DNA from: Sulfitobacter alexandrii
GTDB lineage: Bacteria; Pseudomonadota; Alphaproteobacteria; Rhodobacterales; Rhodobacteraceae
NCBI RefSeq assembly: GCF_001886735.1
Contig: NZ_CP018076.1
Coordinates: 2,976,001-3,040,000, forward strand
DNA: 64,000 nucleotides
Direction: 5' to 3'
How positions within the stretch are numbered: the stretch's first letter is position 1; each line of letters begins with the position of its first letter. The translations under genes were made by a program, and so were the position numbers. Shown here piece after piece: positions 26,072-34,755 of the stretch. Below the pieces are notes generated by a model. It did not search any database. It was not told where the DNA came from and was given only the letters and a program-made list of their open reading frames with translations.

Positions 26072-26642
26072 CGGGGGTCCTTTCGCTTGCACGTGTCTCG
26101 GCGATGTCGTTCCACACGTCCTGCCGGGTGATCCTGCCCTGCGTGACCTCGAACCGGTCGATGAAGCGGATGCCGGCGAAGGCCGTTCCGTCGGGCCATT
26201 CGCCCTCGAGCGTGCCGCGCGCGTAGACGACCGCCGCCTCGGGGCCGGGCGCCGTGTCGAACCCCGCGTAGCGTTTCGTGACGAAGCGGTAGCGCGGCGC
26301 GGCCCAGTCGAGCAGTTCTTCGAGCCGGGTCATCGGCGGCGTGCCGGGAAACACCATGACGAACCCATCGCCCTGCATCGCGCGGGCCTTGTCGAGATCC
26401 CGCGCCTCCATCGCCGCGAGGTACGCGCGCACGAGCTCGGCGGGGTCGGGCAGGGCGTCGGCGGGTTTGCGGGGGCTGCCGCCGCGGTAATAGTCGCTGG
26501 CGGGCAGATCGTGCATCAGGACGGTCACGGCCTCGGGCGGGGCGGGGACCACCACCCGCACGGCCTGCGTCAGCGCGGTGGCGAGGCGTGACTTCACCTC
26601 GGCGGGGTAGCCTTCGATCAGGTGTATCTCGACGACCGGCAC
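26058..26642 (-). CDS. Tautomerase-like/SnoaL-like two-domain protein
   Basis: A 194-residue protein starting at GTG-CCG, so proline becomes the N-terminus. Residues 2-60 follow the 4-oxalocrotonate tautomerase pattern (PVVEIHLIEGY, then PPEAVTVLMHDLP), but the catalytic arginines of 4-OT at positions 11 and 39 are replaced by tyrosine and threonine. Residues about 70-180 are a SnoaL/NTF2-like domain (AMEARDLDKARAMQ, FVMVFPGTPP, VARGTLEGEWPDG-like). It precedes the truncated hyuB, so it may have served in hydantoin or lactam use. Start and fusion look genuine. Confidence 0.65.
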   Translation of the reverse strand: MPVVEIHLIEGYPAEVKSRLATALTQAVRVVVPAPPEAVTVLMHDLPASDYYRGGSPRKPADALPDPAELVRAYLAAMEARDLDKARAMQGDGFVMVFPGTPPMTRLEELLDWAAPRYRFVTKRYAGFDTAPGPEAAVVYARGTLEGEWPDGTAFAGIRFIDRFEVTQGRITRQDVWNDIAETRASERTPDGRD

Positions 26643-26738
26643 GGCATCCCCTCTGGCTGGCGGATCGGGCCTGGCAGGACGCTGCCACGGCGGTGGATTC
26701 TGTTGCATTTCAACCTTCCGAACTTTATGTGCATTTTC

Positions 26739-27257
26739 ATGAAAAAGCCAAGCACCCTGCTGGACAAACTGTGGGACGCGCATGAAATCCTCCGGCGGGA
26801 GGATGGCACGTCGCTGCTCTGGGTGGATCGGCACCTCGTTCACGAGGGATCGCATCACGCCTTCGCCCGGCTGGCGGAACGGGGCCAGCGGGTGGCGGAG
26901 CCGAGGCTGACCTTCGCGGTGGCCGACCACTACGCGCCCACGCGGGGGCGAGACCGTATCGCCGACCCCGACATCGCCCGGATGATCGGTACGCTGGAAC
27001 GCAACGCGGCGGACCACGGGCTGGAGATCTTCGGCCTGCGCGATCCGCGACAGGGCATCGTGCATGTGGTGGGGCCGGAGCAGGGGCTGACCCTGCCGGG
27101 GCTTCAGATCAACTGCGGCGACAGCCATACCTCGACCCACGGGGCTTTCGGCGCGCTGGCCTTCGGGATCGGCGCGACCGAGGTGGCGCATGTGCTGGCC
27201 ACCCAGACCGTCTGGCAGAAGAAGCCCGCCCCCAATGGAACCGGTCCAGAACCGTGA
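26739..27257 (+). pseudogene. leuC: Truncated 3-isopropylmalate dehydratase large subunit-like gene
   Basis: The first 163 codons match LeuC: STLLDKLWDAHEI, HEGSHHAFARL, INCGDSHTSTHGAFGALAFG and VAHVLATQTVWQKKP. LeuC proteins have about 470 residues and need three cluster cysteines that lie beyond this point. Homology ends near 27227 and the frame then runs nine codons of unrelated sequence to a stop. The product cannot be an active dehydratase. Confidence 0.85.
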
Positions 27258-27318
27258 GGCAGCCGCCGACGGCGATCATCGCCATCAGCGAATAGGCCAT
27301 CGCGTTCATGTGGAAGAT
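27235..27318 (-). pseudogene. 84-base fragment of an acyl-CoA synthetase gene
   Basis: About 28 codons reading IFHMNAMAYSLMAMIAVGG and CLTVLDRFH match the middle of AMP-dependent acyl-CoA synthetases (the FHxN...GG...LDRF block). Both sides break off: toward leuC' on one side and in frame into an aminotransferase start on the other. Identification rests on a short segment. Confidence 0.55.
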
Positions 27319-27540
27319 CAGCGTGGCGCGCAGACCGTCGCACAGCGGGGTGCCGTAGGAGGCGACCTGCGCGGCGGCCTCGGCCACGGCGGCGGCGACT
27401 TTCGGGCTGGGGCCATAGGGCAATTCGTTGAAGCCGAGGTTGACCAGCGGCAACCCCTTGGGCTGCGGTGTCGAGATGCGCCCCCGCAGGTTCAGCGGTT
27501 CGAGGTAGGACCGCGGCCCCGTCGTCATGCCATCCGCCAT
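27319..27540 (-). pseudogene. Histidinol-phosphate-type aminotransferase N-terminal fragment
   Basis: About 74 codons beginning MADGMTTGPRSYLEPLNLRG and including LVNLGFNELPYGPSPK and ASYGTPLCDGLRATL match the start of HisC-like class I/II aminotransferases. The PLP lysine region is missing because the frame passes straight into the acyl-CoA synthetase fragment. The start lies one base after the stop of the intact class IV aminotransferase gene, so it was probably the next gene of that operon. Confidence 0.7.
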
Positions 27541-27541
27541 C

Positions 27542-28459
27542 TCATGCCGCTCCGTTCACGTGTTTCTTGATGAGATCCTTGTACATCCCCTGGATCGTCC
27601 GGGTCACGGGCCTGTCGCCGTTGCCGATTTTCTTGCCGTCGATGGAGGCGACCGGCGTCTGCGCGCCGAACGTGCCCGTCAGGAAGGCCTCGTCCGCGCC
27701 GTAGGCTTCGTAGAGCGAGAAGTTCTTTTGATGAACGGGGATGCCGTTATCGAGACACAGGTCGATGACCTTTTGCCGGGTCACGCCGTTCATGCAGTAG
27801 TCCCCGGTCGAGGTCCAGACCTCGCCCCGGCGGACGATGAAGAAGTTGCAGGCATTGGTGGTGTTCACGAACCCGTGCGGATCCAGCATCAGCGCCTCGT
27901 CCGCGCCCGCCGCTTCGGCCTGCAGGCAGGCGATGATGCAGTTGAGTTTCGAATGGCTGTTGAGCTTGGGGTCCTGCGCATGCGGCAACCCGCGCACCTG
28001 CGGCACGGAAGCAAGACGGATGCCGGCGGTCTGCAGGCGATCCACCGGCCTGGAGTGTTCCATGATGATGACCAGCGTCGGACCCGAGGTGCTGAGGCCG
28101 GGATGCTGGAACGGCTTGTCCTTGATCCCGCGTGTGAGCATCAGGCGACAGTGCACGTCGTCGGTCATGCCGTTCGCCTCGGCGGTGCGGCGGAGCGCGT
28201 CGGCGATGCCGGCCTTGTCCATCCCGACGTCGAGATCGATCGCCTTGCAGGAGTTGAAGAAGCGGTCCATGTGTTCATCGAAGAACGCCCACTTTCCCTG
28301 GTAGAGGCGCATGCCCTCCCAGATCCCGTCGCCCAGCATGAAACCGGCGTCGTAGACCGACACCTTGGCCTCGTTCCGGTGCACGATATCACCGTTCACA
28401 TAGATCCGGATATCGCGGTTGCGGGTGTCCTCGTCCGCCTCGTGCGTGGTCTGGGCCAT
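27542..28459 (-). CDS. Class IV aminotransferase (branched-chain/D-amino-acid type)
   Basis: A 305-residue fold-type IV PLP enzyme. VYDAGFMLGDGIWEGMRLYQ near residue 38 is the usual N-terminal block. The PLP lysine is expected in NSHSKLNCIIACLQ near residue 165, and TTNACNFFIVRRGEVWT and CMNGVTRQKVIDL are family blocks. Start MAQTTHEAD was preferred over an ATG seven codons earlier. IlvE-like, D-alanine and 4-amino-4-deoxychorismate lyase activities all fall here, and the substrate is not assigned. Downstream partners have been truncated. Confidence 0.85.
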   Translation of the reverse strand: MAQTTHEADEDTRNRDIRIYVNGDIVHRNEAKVSVYDAGFMLGDGIWEGMRLYQGKWAFFDEHMDRFFNSCKAIDLDVGMDKAGIADALRRTAEANGMTDDVHCRLMLTRGIKDKPFQHPGLSTSGPTLVIIMEHSRPVDRLQTAGIRLASVPQVRGLPHAQDPKLNSHSKLNCIIACLQAEAAGADEALMLDPHGFVNTTNACNFFIVRRGEVWTSTGDYCMNGVTRQKVIDLCLDNGIPVHQKNFSLYEAYGADEAFLTGTFGAQTPVASIDGKKIGNGDRPVTRTIQGMYKDLIKKHVNGAA

Positions 28460-28601
28460 CGCGTGCTCCCCCTTTGTCACGCGCGCAGTGTTAACAGGTT
28501 TGCGGTCCTGCGCCAGACACGGCGCGCAGATGTCGCGAATGGCGCATTATCGGGCTGCGGGCCGCCTATTCTGTCGGCACCGCATTCACCGGAGACCGAG
28601 G

Positions 28602-29954
28602 ATGCCGCACGCCCTGCCCGCGCATGTCGACCATTTCATCCGGCATCGCCCGACCGACCATTTTCCCGATACCGTGCTGGACCGCGTGGCCCTGTTGCTC
28701 CTGGACACGCTGGGCATCGCCATCGCAGCCGCGCCGATGCAGGCGGGCCGGATCGCGCGCGAGACGGCGCGGCGGCTCTACGGGGCCGGGAGCGCCGAAG
28801 ACACCGCGTGGATGATGTTCGACGGACGCAGCGCAAGCCTCGCCGGGGCGGCCTTTGCGCTGGCGACGCAGATCGACAACCTCGACGGCCACGACGGGTA
28901 CAATCCGACAAAGGGACACACCGGCGTCGCGGTCGTCCCGGCGCTGGTGGGCTTTGGCCAGCACCTGCCGGGGCTGTCGGGCCGGGATGCGCTTGCGGCG
29001 CTTGTGACCGGATACGAGGTTGCCGGGCGCGCGGCGACGGCGCTGCATGCCTCGGTCAGCGACTATCACACCTCCGGCGCGTGGAACGCGCTGGGGGTCG
29101 TGGCGCTGGGGGCGCGGCTGCGCGGCGCGACGGCCGGACAGCTTCGCGAGGCGCTTGGAATCGCGGAATACCACGGCCCGCGCAGCCAGATGATGCGCGA
29201 GATCGCGACGCCCACGATGCTGCATGACGGGTCCGGCATGGGGGCGCTTGTCGGGGTGTCGGCCCTGACGATGGCCGAGCTCGGCTTTACCGGCGCGCCG
29301 GCGGTGACCGTCGAGGCGGAGACCGCGCAACCCCACTGGGCCGACCTGGGCGAGGTCTGGCAGGTGCCGCTGCAATACATCAAGCCCTACCCGATCTGCC
29401 GCTGGGCCCATGCCGCCATCGACGCGGTGCGTGAATTGCGACTGGCGCATGGAATCGGCGCGGACGACGTCGCACGCGTCGAGATCCGGACCTTTCACAA
29501 CGCCGCACAGCTATTTCCCGGTCTGCCGGAAACGACCTCGCAGGCGCAGTATTCGCTGCCCTTCGCGGTGGCGGTGATGCTGGTGCACGGGGATATCCAG
29601 CTTGACCATATCGCGGGCGCGGGTCTGCAGGACCGGCGGGTCGCGGAGGTCGTGGGGCGCACCACCGTGACGGTCGGCGCGGAGCACGAGGCGCGCTATC
29701 CGGCGGGCCGCTGGGCAGATGTCACGCTTGCCTTGAGGGACGGGCGCAGGCTGCAGTCGGTCGAGGTTCATGCGCGGGGCGGGCCGGAACGCCCGTTTGG
29801 CACGGCGGAGATCACGGGCAAGTTCCGGCGCTTCGCCGTGCCGACGATCGGCGCGGCGCGGGCCGACGCGATCATGAAGGCCTGTCTGGACCTGCCCCGG
29901 CGCGGCAGTACCTTTGCCGATCTGCTTGCACTGCTGGAATCGCCGGGCGGCTGA
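28602..29954 (+). CDS. MmgE/PrpD family protein
   Basis: A 450-residue member of the 2-methylcitrate dehydratase/cis-aconitate decarboxylase/iminodisuccinate epimerase-like family. The blocks DNLDGHDGYNPTKGHTGVA, SDYHTSGAWNALG and YPICRWAHAAIDAV are diagnostic. It is divergent from the class IV aminotransferase across 142 bases. No prpB or prpC gene is near, so 2-methylcitrate dehydration is not implied, and isomerase or epimerase roles are equally possible. Confidence 0.85.
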   Translation: MPHALPAHVDHFIRHRPTDHFPDTVLDRVALLLLDTLGIAIAAAPMQAGRIARETARRLYGAGSAEDTAWMMFDGRSASLAGAAFALATQIDNLDGHDGYNPTKGHTGVAVVPALVGFGQHLPGLSGRDALAALVTGYEVAGRAATALHASVSDYHTSGAWNALGVVALGARLRGATAGQLREALGIAEYHGPRSQMMREIATPTMLHDGSGMGALVGVSALTMAELGFTGAPAVTVEAETAQPHWADLGEVWQVPLQYIKPYPICRWAHAAIDAVRELRLAHGIGADDVARVEIRTFHNAAQLFPGLPETTSQAQYSLPFAVAVMLVHGDIQLDHIAGAGLQDRRVAEVVGRTTVTVGAEHEARYPAGRWADVTLALRDGRRLQSVEVHARGGPERPFGTAEITGKFRRFAVPTIGAARADAIMKACLDLPRRGSTFADLLALLESPGG

Positions 29955-29961
29955 CCCGGCT

Positions 29962-30936
29962 TCAGCCGTACTCGAGGAACCGCAGCAGCCGACCCTCGGC
30001 GGCGAAGAGATCGCGCTGATCGAGCCCCTCGAGTTCCAGCGGGTCGGACTTGACCAGCGCGATCACGTCGGGGTGGATGTAGCTGTTTCGCGCGATCGTC
30101 GGCGTGTTGCTGAGGGTGTCCGCGGCGGCCTCGGACATGGCCTTGATCGTCGCCCCGCCCTTTTCGGCCACCTTGAAGGCGCTCAGCGTGCCCGCCCACG
30201 TCCGGAAGGTCTTGGCCGTTACGCCATCCTCGCCGGTGATGTCCGAGATATAGGCGTTGAGATCGGCGGACCCGACGGAATGCGCGGTGCCGTCCGCGTC
30301 CACCCAGCTGAGCAATTCCCTGCCCGGCAGATCGCCGATCCGGTCGAGGATTCCGGCCAGCTTGCGGTCGGTCATGGTGCGGCGGACGTTCTTGCCCCCC
30401 TTGGCGCGGTACCGCAGGTGGAGTTTGTCGCCGTCAAGCTCGATATGGCGGTTGCGCAGGGTGAGCGCCCCGTAGGAGCCGTTTTCACGGGTGTAGGCAG
30501 GGTCACCCACCCGCATGGCCGTCCGGTCGATCAGGGTGACGGCACAGGCAAGGGCAAAGATGTGTTCGCCCTCTTTCTCCTTCAGGTCACGGGCAACCCG
30601 GCGGCGCAGCCTTGGCAGCGCGTGACCGAAGCGGGCAAGACCGGCGAATTTGGTCGCCGCCTGTGCTTCGGCCCAGTCCGGATGATAGCGGTACTGCTTG
30701 CGCTTGCGGGTGTCGCGGCCCGTGGCCTGCAGGTGCCCGTTGGCCAGCGTGCACATCCACACGTCCTCGTAGGCCGGTGGGACCGCCAGAGCCTCGAGCC
30801 GGCGGCGTTCCGCGCCGCGCGCGATGGTCGTGCCGTCAGGCGCGATGTAGGTAAAACCGCGCCCGCGCCGCCGCCGGGAAATCCCCGGCTGGTCATCGCT
30901 GACATAGATCAGGCGTCTGCCCGCCACGGCGGTCAT
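29962..30936 (-). CDS. DNA topoisomerase IB
   Basis: A 324-residue poxvirus-like type IB topoisomerase. The active-site tyrosine is Y286 in ARNSYIHP, and the supporting arginine, lysine and histidine/asparagine residues lie in IDRTAMRVGD, GKNVRRTM and KTFRTWAGT. Such enzymes relax DNA through a 3'-phosphotyrosine. Its ATG overlaps the end of the DUF2945 gene by four bases, so the pair is co-translated. Confidence 0.93.
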   Translation of the reverse strand: MTAVAGRRLIYVSDDQPGISRRRRGRGFTYIAPDGTTIARGAERRRLEALAVPPAYEDVWMCTLANGHLQATGRDTRKRKQYRYHPDWAEAQAATKFAGLARFGHALPRLRRRVARDLKEKEGEHIFALACAVTLIDRTAMRVGDPAYTRENGSYGALTLRNRHIELDGDKLHLRYRAKGGKNVRRTMTDRKLAGILDRIGDLPGRELLSWVDADGTAHSVGSADLNAYISDITGEDGVTAKTFRTWAGTLSAFKVAEKGGATIKAMSEAAADTLSNTPTIARNSYIHPDVIALVKSDPLELEGLDQRDLFAAEGRLLRFLEYG

Positions 30937-31148
30937 TTCGGCCGGACCTCGGACTTGAGCTTGAGCACCTCGTCGCCGTCTTCCTGTTCGATGAAGAGGG
31001 CCGGATCGTCATCGGACCCGTCGCGGGTGACCTCGTTGCCCTTGATCTTGCGGGTGATCTTGCGGGTGTAGGTCTTTTGCACCTTGCCTTCGGCAGTGCC
31101 GTTGCCCCAATCCCACTCCACTGTGGAGCCTTCCCTGATCTGTGACAT
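30933..31148 (-). CDS. DUF2945 (hypervirulence-associated TUDOR-like) small protein
   Basis: A 71-residue basic/acidic protein matching DUF2945: [20 protein letters not shown] and the [19 protein letters not shown] block. The fold is a small beta-barrel of the Tudor type. It is translationally coupled to topoisomerase IB. Families of this type often sit by DNA-repair or stress genes, so a DNA- or stress-linked accessory role is plausible but unproven. Confidence 0.85.
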   Translation of the reverse strand: MSQIREGSTVEWDWGNGTAEGKVQKTYTRKITRKIKGNEVTRDGSDDDPALFIEQEDGDEVLKLKSEVRPK

Positions 31149-31340
31149 GTGCTCACGCTCCTCACCTCGTTAACGGCGGGCAAACGCCGGATTGGCGATA
31201 CGGGTTCCCGCAGGGCACGAGATTGCCGCACTCGGTGGCCATCCCTTGCCGGAAACGCAGGAAAACGCGCGGACGGCCTATCCTCCGGCGGCAGGCCGGG
31301 GTATGAGGCAGCCAACGTTCCTGCTGCCGGAAAGACCGCC

Positions 31341-32030
31341 ATGACCTTCGACCGATCCCTGAAAATCGCCCCCTCGATCCTTGCCGCCGACTTCGCCGAC
31401 TTCGGCGCGGAATGCGCCGCCGTGGAGGCACAGGGCGCGGACTGGATCCACGTCGACGTGATGGACGGGCATTTCGTGCCCAACATCAGCTTTGGCCCGA
31501 CCACCTGCGCCGCGATCCGCCCGCATATCAAGGGCGTGATGGACGTGCACCTGATGATCGCGCCGGTCGATCCCTACATCGACGCCTTTGCCGCCGCCGG
31601 GGCGGATATCCTGACCGCGCATGTGGAAGCCGGGCCGCACATCCACCGGACGCTGCAGGCGATCCGCGCCGCGGGCTGCAAGGCCGGTGTGGCGCTCAAC
31701 CCCGGCACCCCGGCCAGCGCGGTCGAAGACCTGCTGGACATCGTCGACCTTGTCTGCGTGATGACCGTGAACCCCGGCTTCGGCGGGCAGAAGTTCATCC
31801 CGCTGGCGCCCAAGATCGCCACGTTGCGCCGGATGATCGGGGACCGCCCCGTGCATATCGAGATCGACGGCGGCGTCACGGTAGACACCGCCCCCGAATG
31901 CGTGAAGGCCGGTGCGGACGTTCTCGTCGCGGGTTCGGCGGTGTTCAAGGGCGGGTCGGCCAGCGACCCGGCTGCCTACGGCGACAACATCCGCGCGATC
32001 CGTCAGGCCGCGGAAGGCACCTACGTCTGA
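31341..32030 (+). CDS. rpe: Ribulose-phosphate 3-epimerase
   Basis: A 229-residue TIM-barrel enzyme interconverting ribulose 5-phosphate and xylulose 5-phosphate. [13 protein letters not shown], the metal-binding [16 protein letters not shown] and [13 protein letters not shown] blocks and EIDGGV are all present. Start [12 protein letters not shown] was chosen because the open frame upstream (31149-31340) has no family similarity. That 190-base stretch shows nothing else. Confidence 0.95.
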   Translation: MTFDRSLKIAPSILAADFADFGAECAAVEAQGADWIHVDVMDGHFVPNISFGPTTCAAIRPHIKGVMDVHLMIAPVDPYIDAFAAAGADILTAHVEAGPHIHRTLQAIRAAGCKAGVALNPGTPASAVEDLLDIVDLVCVMTVNPGFGGQKFIPLAPKIATLRRMIGDRPVHIEIDGGVTVDTAPECVKAGADVLVAGSAVFKGGSASDPAAYGDNIRAIRQAAEGTYV

Positions 32031-32033
32031 GGC

Positions 32034-33530
32034 TCAGTCCCCGAGCCGGTCGGCGAAGGCATCGAGCAGGCGGTGCTTGAGGATCTTGCCCGTCGGCGCG
32101 GCGGGCAGGCTGGTGCCGATGATGATCCGGCTGGGCCGTTTGTACCCCGCGAGCCGCTGCTTGACGAACGCGCGCAGCTCGTCGACGTCGGGGGCATCTC
32201 CCTCGGCCACCTGGACAAAGGCCAGCACTTCCTCGTCGCCCTCCTTCATTCGCCCGATCACGGCGGACTGGATCACCTGCGGATGATCGTTCAGCGCCGC
32301 CTCCACCTCGGGCGGGTAGACGTTGAAGCCGCCGTGAATGATCAGTTCCTTCGACCGTCCGAGGATATGCAGCCGCCCCTCCCCGTCGATCTTGCCCAGA
32401 TCGCCGGTGTGCAGCCACCCGTCGGCATCCAGCGCCTTCGCGGTCGCCTCGGGGTTGCGGTAGTAGCCCTTCATCACGTGCGGGCCGCGGATCAGCACTT
32501 CGCCCTCGCCGTCACCGCCGCCGGGCACGGATTCGTCGATCATCGCCTCGGTCCCCGGCGTGATCGGCCCCACCGACGTATCGGGCGACCCGATCTCGTT
32601 CACCGTGGCCGACGCGCCCGACGTCGTCTCGGTCATGCCGAAGCCGTTCTGCAGCGGGAGTTGGTAGAAGGCTTCGGCCTTGCGCTTCCACGCGGGATCC
32701 AGCGGCGCACCGCCCGACGACACGTAACGCAGGCTGTCGGAACCCAGTTTCTCCAGCCCCTTTTCCTTGGTGTACTGCATCACCAGCGCATGCATCTGCG
32801 GCACCGCCGGGATGATGGTCACGCCGTCATGGGCGGCCTCGAAGAGCTTCTGGGCAGAGAACCGCGCCTCGAGCCGCACATGCGTCCCCGCGTAGCAGGC
32901 CCCGGTCAGCACCGACACGAGGCCGAAGACATGGCTCATGGGGAGCACGCCGTAGATCACGTCGTCCGGCGTCATGTGCCGCAGTTCGGCCGAGGCCTTG
33001 CCACCGAAGCGCATGTTGGCGTGGGTAAGCATCACGCCCTTGGGATCGCCGGTCGTCCCGGTCGTGTAGAGGAGCACCGCGACGCCGGCCAGATCGTCGT
33101 CGGGGTCGCTGGGCAGAGGCGTCGCGATATGCAGGTTGCCGAACTTGCCGGTGATTTCGCGCGCGTTCATCCGTTCGGCGTGCTTGCCCGCGTCCGCCGA
33201 CGCGCCGGTCGTCATCAGGACGGCGGCGGGTGTGGCATGATCGAGGATCTTCTGCACTTCGCCTTCGGTCTGGCGGGCGTTGAAGGGGATGATGACCGCC
33301 CCCAGTTTCCAGGCGGCATGCAGGGCCGATACCGCCGCGGCGCAGTTCTCGGCCAGCAGCAGGACGCGGTCGTTGGCCTGCACGCCGGCATCCTGCAACT
33401 CCGCCGCGAGCGCGTCGCTCGCCTCGTCCAGATCGGCGAAGGACCAGCGGACGCCCGTGCTGTCGCTCAGTGCCGTGGACAGCGGCGCGCGCGCCACCTG
33501 TTCGGCGAGATATTCCTCGACCCTTGCCAT
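32034..33530 (-). CDS. Acyl-CoA synthetase (class I adenylate-forming)
   Basis: A 498-residue AMP-forming acid:CoA ligase. The phosphate loop is YTTGTTGDPKGV near residue 175, the A5 motif GFGMTE, the hinge LHTGDLGKIDGEG, and the C-terminal catalytic lysine lies in PTGKILKHRL. It is the last gene of the IclR-controlled beta-oxidation operon and probably activates that pathway's entering acid. It converges with rpe across 3 bases. Confidence 0.9.
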   Translation of the reverse strand: MARVEEYLAEQVARAPLSTALSDSTGVRWSFADLDEASDALAAELQDAGVQANDRVLLLAENCAAAVSALHAAWKLGAVIIPFNARQTEGEVQKILDHATPAAVLMTTGASADAGKHAERMNAREITGKFGNLHIATPLPSDPDDDLAGVAVLLYTTGTTGDPKGVMLTHANMRFGGKASAELRHMTPDDVIYGVLPMSHVFGLVSVLTGACYAGTHVRLEARFSAQKLFEAAHDGVTIIPAVPQMHALVMQYTKEKGLEKLGSDSLRYVSSGGAPLDPAWKRKAEAFYQLPLQNGFGMTETTSGASATVNEIGSPDTSVGPITPGTEAMIDESVPGGGDGEGEVLIRGPHVMKGYYRNPEATAKALDADGWLHTGDLGKIDGEGRLHILGRSKELIIHGGFNVYPPEVEAALNDHPQVIQSAVIGRMKEGDEEVLAFVQVAEGDAPDVDELRAFVKQRLAGYKRPSRIIIGTSLPAAPTGKILKHRLLDAFADRLGD

Positions 33531-33553
33531 TGTGTTCCTCCCCCCGGCCCCGG

Positions 33554-34324
33554 TCAGCGGTAGGCGGGTTTGCGTTTTTCCAGAAAGGCCGCGATTCCCT
33601 CGGCGGCTTCGTCCTTGCCCGACGCAGCGGCCATCGCGTCGCGCTCGGCGTCCAGTTGTTCGGCTTCGGTCGCCTCGTAGGCGTCAGCCACCAGCCCCCG
33701 GATCGTGCTTTGGGCGTCGCGCGGGCCCTCCGCAAGGGTGTCGGCCAGCGTCATCGCCTCTTCCATGGCCTTGCCGGGTTTGCAGATGCGGTTGACCGCG
33801 CCCATGTCGGCGAAACGGTGCGCGTTGACGGGGCGGCCCATCAGGCACATCTCCATCGCCAGCGGGCGGGGGATCATCCGTGACATCGCCGAGGTCAGCC
33901 CGCCATCCGGGACCAGCCCGGCCTTGACGTAGGCGGCGGTGAAGCGTGCCTCTTCGGAGGCGACGATCAGGTCGCACGCCAGCGCGATGGACAAGCCGGC
34001 CCCTGCCGCACCGCCCTCGACCGCCGCGATGAAGGGCACGGGCGAGGACCGCATCGCGCGGATGATGTCGTGCAACCCGTCGATCCTGTCGCGGCGTTCC
34101 GGCTCGCTCAGCGTGCGCCGCTCGATCAGCACGTTCAGGTCACCCCCGGCGCAGAAGAACGGCCCCTCGGACGTGAGGATGACCGCGCGGATGCGCCGTT
34201 CGCGCGCCTGCTCGGCGGCCTCGAGGATACATTCGTAAAGCTCGGGGCTGAGCGCGCCCCGCTTGGCGGTGTTGCCGTTCCAGACGATCAGGCGGTCGCC
34301 CTTGTCTTCCAGCCGTGCGCTCAT
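33554..34324 (-). CDS. Enoyl-CoA hydratase/isomerase family protein
   Basis: A 256-residue crotonase. The oxyanion-hole segment FFCAGGDLNVL and the second one AAVEGGAAGAGLSIALACD are present. The catalytic glutamates of canonical hydratases are not obvious at the usual places, so an isomerase or hydrolase is possible. Its start overlaps the thioesterase stop by four bases (ATGA). Confidence 0.85.
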   Translation of the reverse strand: MSARLEDKGDRLIVWNGNTAKRGALSPELYECILEAAEQARERRIRAVILTSEGPFFCAGGDLNVLIERRTLSEPERRDRIDGLHDIIRAMRSSPVPFIAAVEGGAAGAGLSIALACDLIVASEEARFTAAYVKAGLVPDGGLTSAMSRMIPRPLAMEMCLMGRPVNAHRFADMGAVNRICKPGKAMEEAMTLADTLAEGPRDAQSTIRGLVADAYEATEAEQLDAERDAMAAASGKDEAAEGIAAFLEKRKPAYR

Positions 34325-34755
34325 TTCAGTTTCTCCTTCGGGACCCGTTTGAAAACGCCCGTCGCCGTGGCGATCAGGCGGTCCTTTTCATCCACCAGAT
34401 CGGCGGCGATGAACAGGGTGCTGCGGCCACCCCCCACGACACGGCCAGTCGCCGTGACACGGCTGCCTTCCCAGGCCGGTGCGACGAACTGCACGTTCAT
34501 CGAAATCGTCAGGAACGGCGCCTTGCCGGTGGCATCGACCGTCAGCGACCCGGTCGTGCCGCAGGCGTTGTCGAGCACCGCCGTGGCGATGCCCCCGTGC
34601 AGCACGTTGTGCCGGTTGGTATGCTGCTGCCCGATGTCCAGCCAGACCCGCGCCCGACCGTCCGGATCGCTGACGTCGACGACATAGCCGATCAACGTCT
34701 GCGTTCCGGTCTCGTTCTCGATCAGGTGAGACGTCTCAGGCAGCGGAGAGGGCAA
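34321..34755 (-). CDS. PaaI family thioesterase
   Basis: A hotdog-fold acyl-CoA thioesterase of about 144 residues. The HNVLHGGIATAVLDNACG block holds the active-site region and VNVQFVAPAWEGSRVTATG-like strands follow. Start choice is uncertain: a TTG preceded by GGAG at 7-base spacing gives a 20-base overlap with the acyl-CoA dehydrogenase gene. The only in-frame ATG would overlap it by about 95 bases and add 25 unlikely residues. In this operon it could rescue CoA from dead-end acyl-CoAs. Confidence 0.75.
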   Translation of the reverse strand: MPSPLPETSHLIENETGTQTLIGYVVDVSDPDGRARVWLDIGQQHTNRHNVLHGGIATAVLDNACGTTGSLTVDATGKAPFLTISMNVQFVAPAWEGSRVTATGRVVGGGRSTLFIAADLVDEKDRLIATATGVFKRVPKEKLK

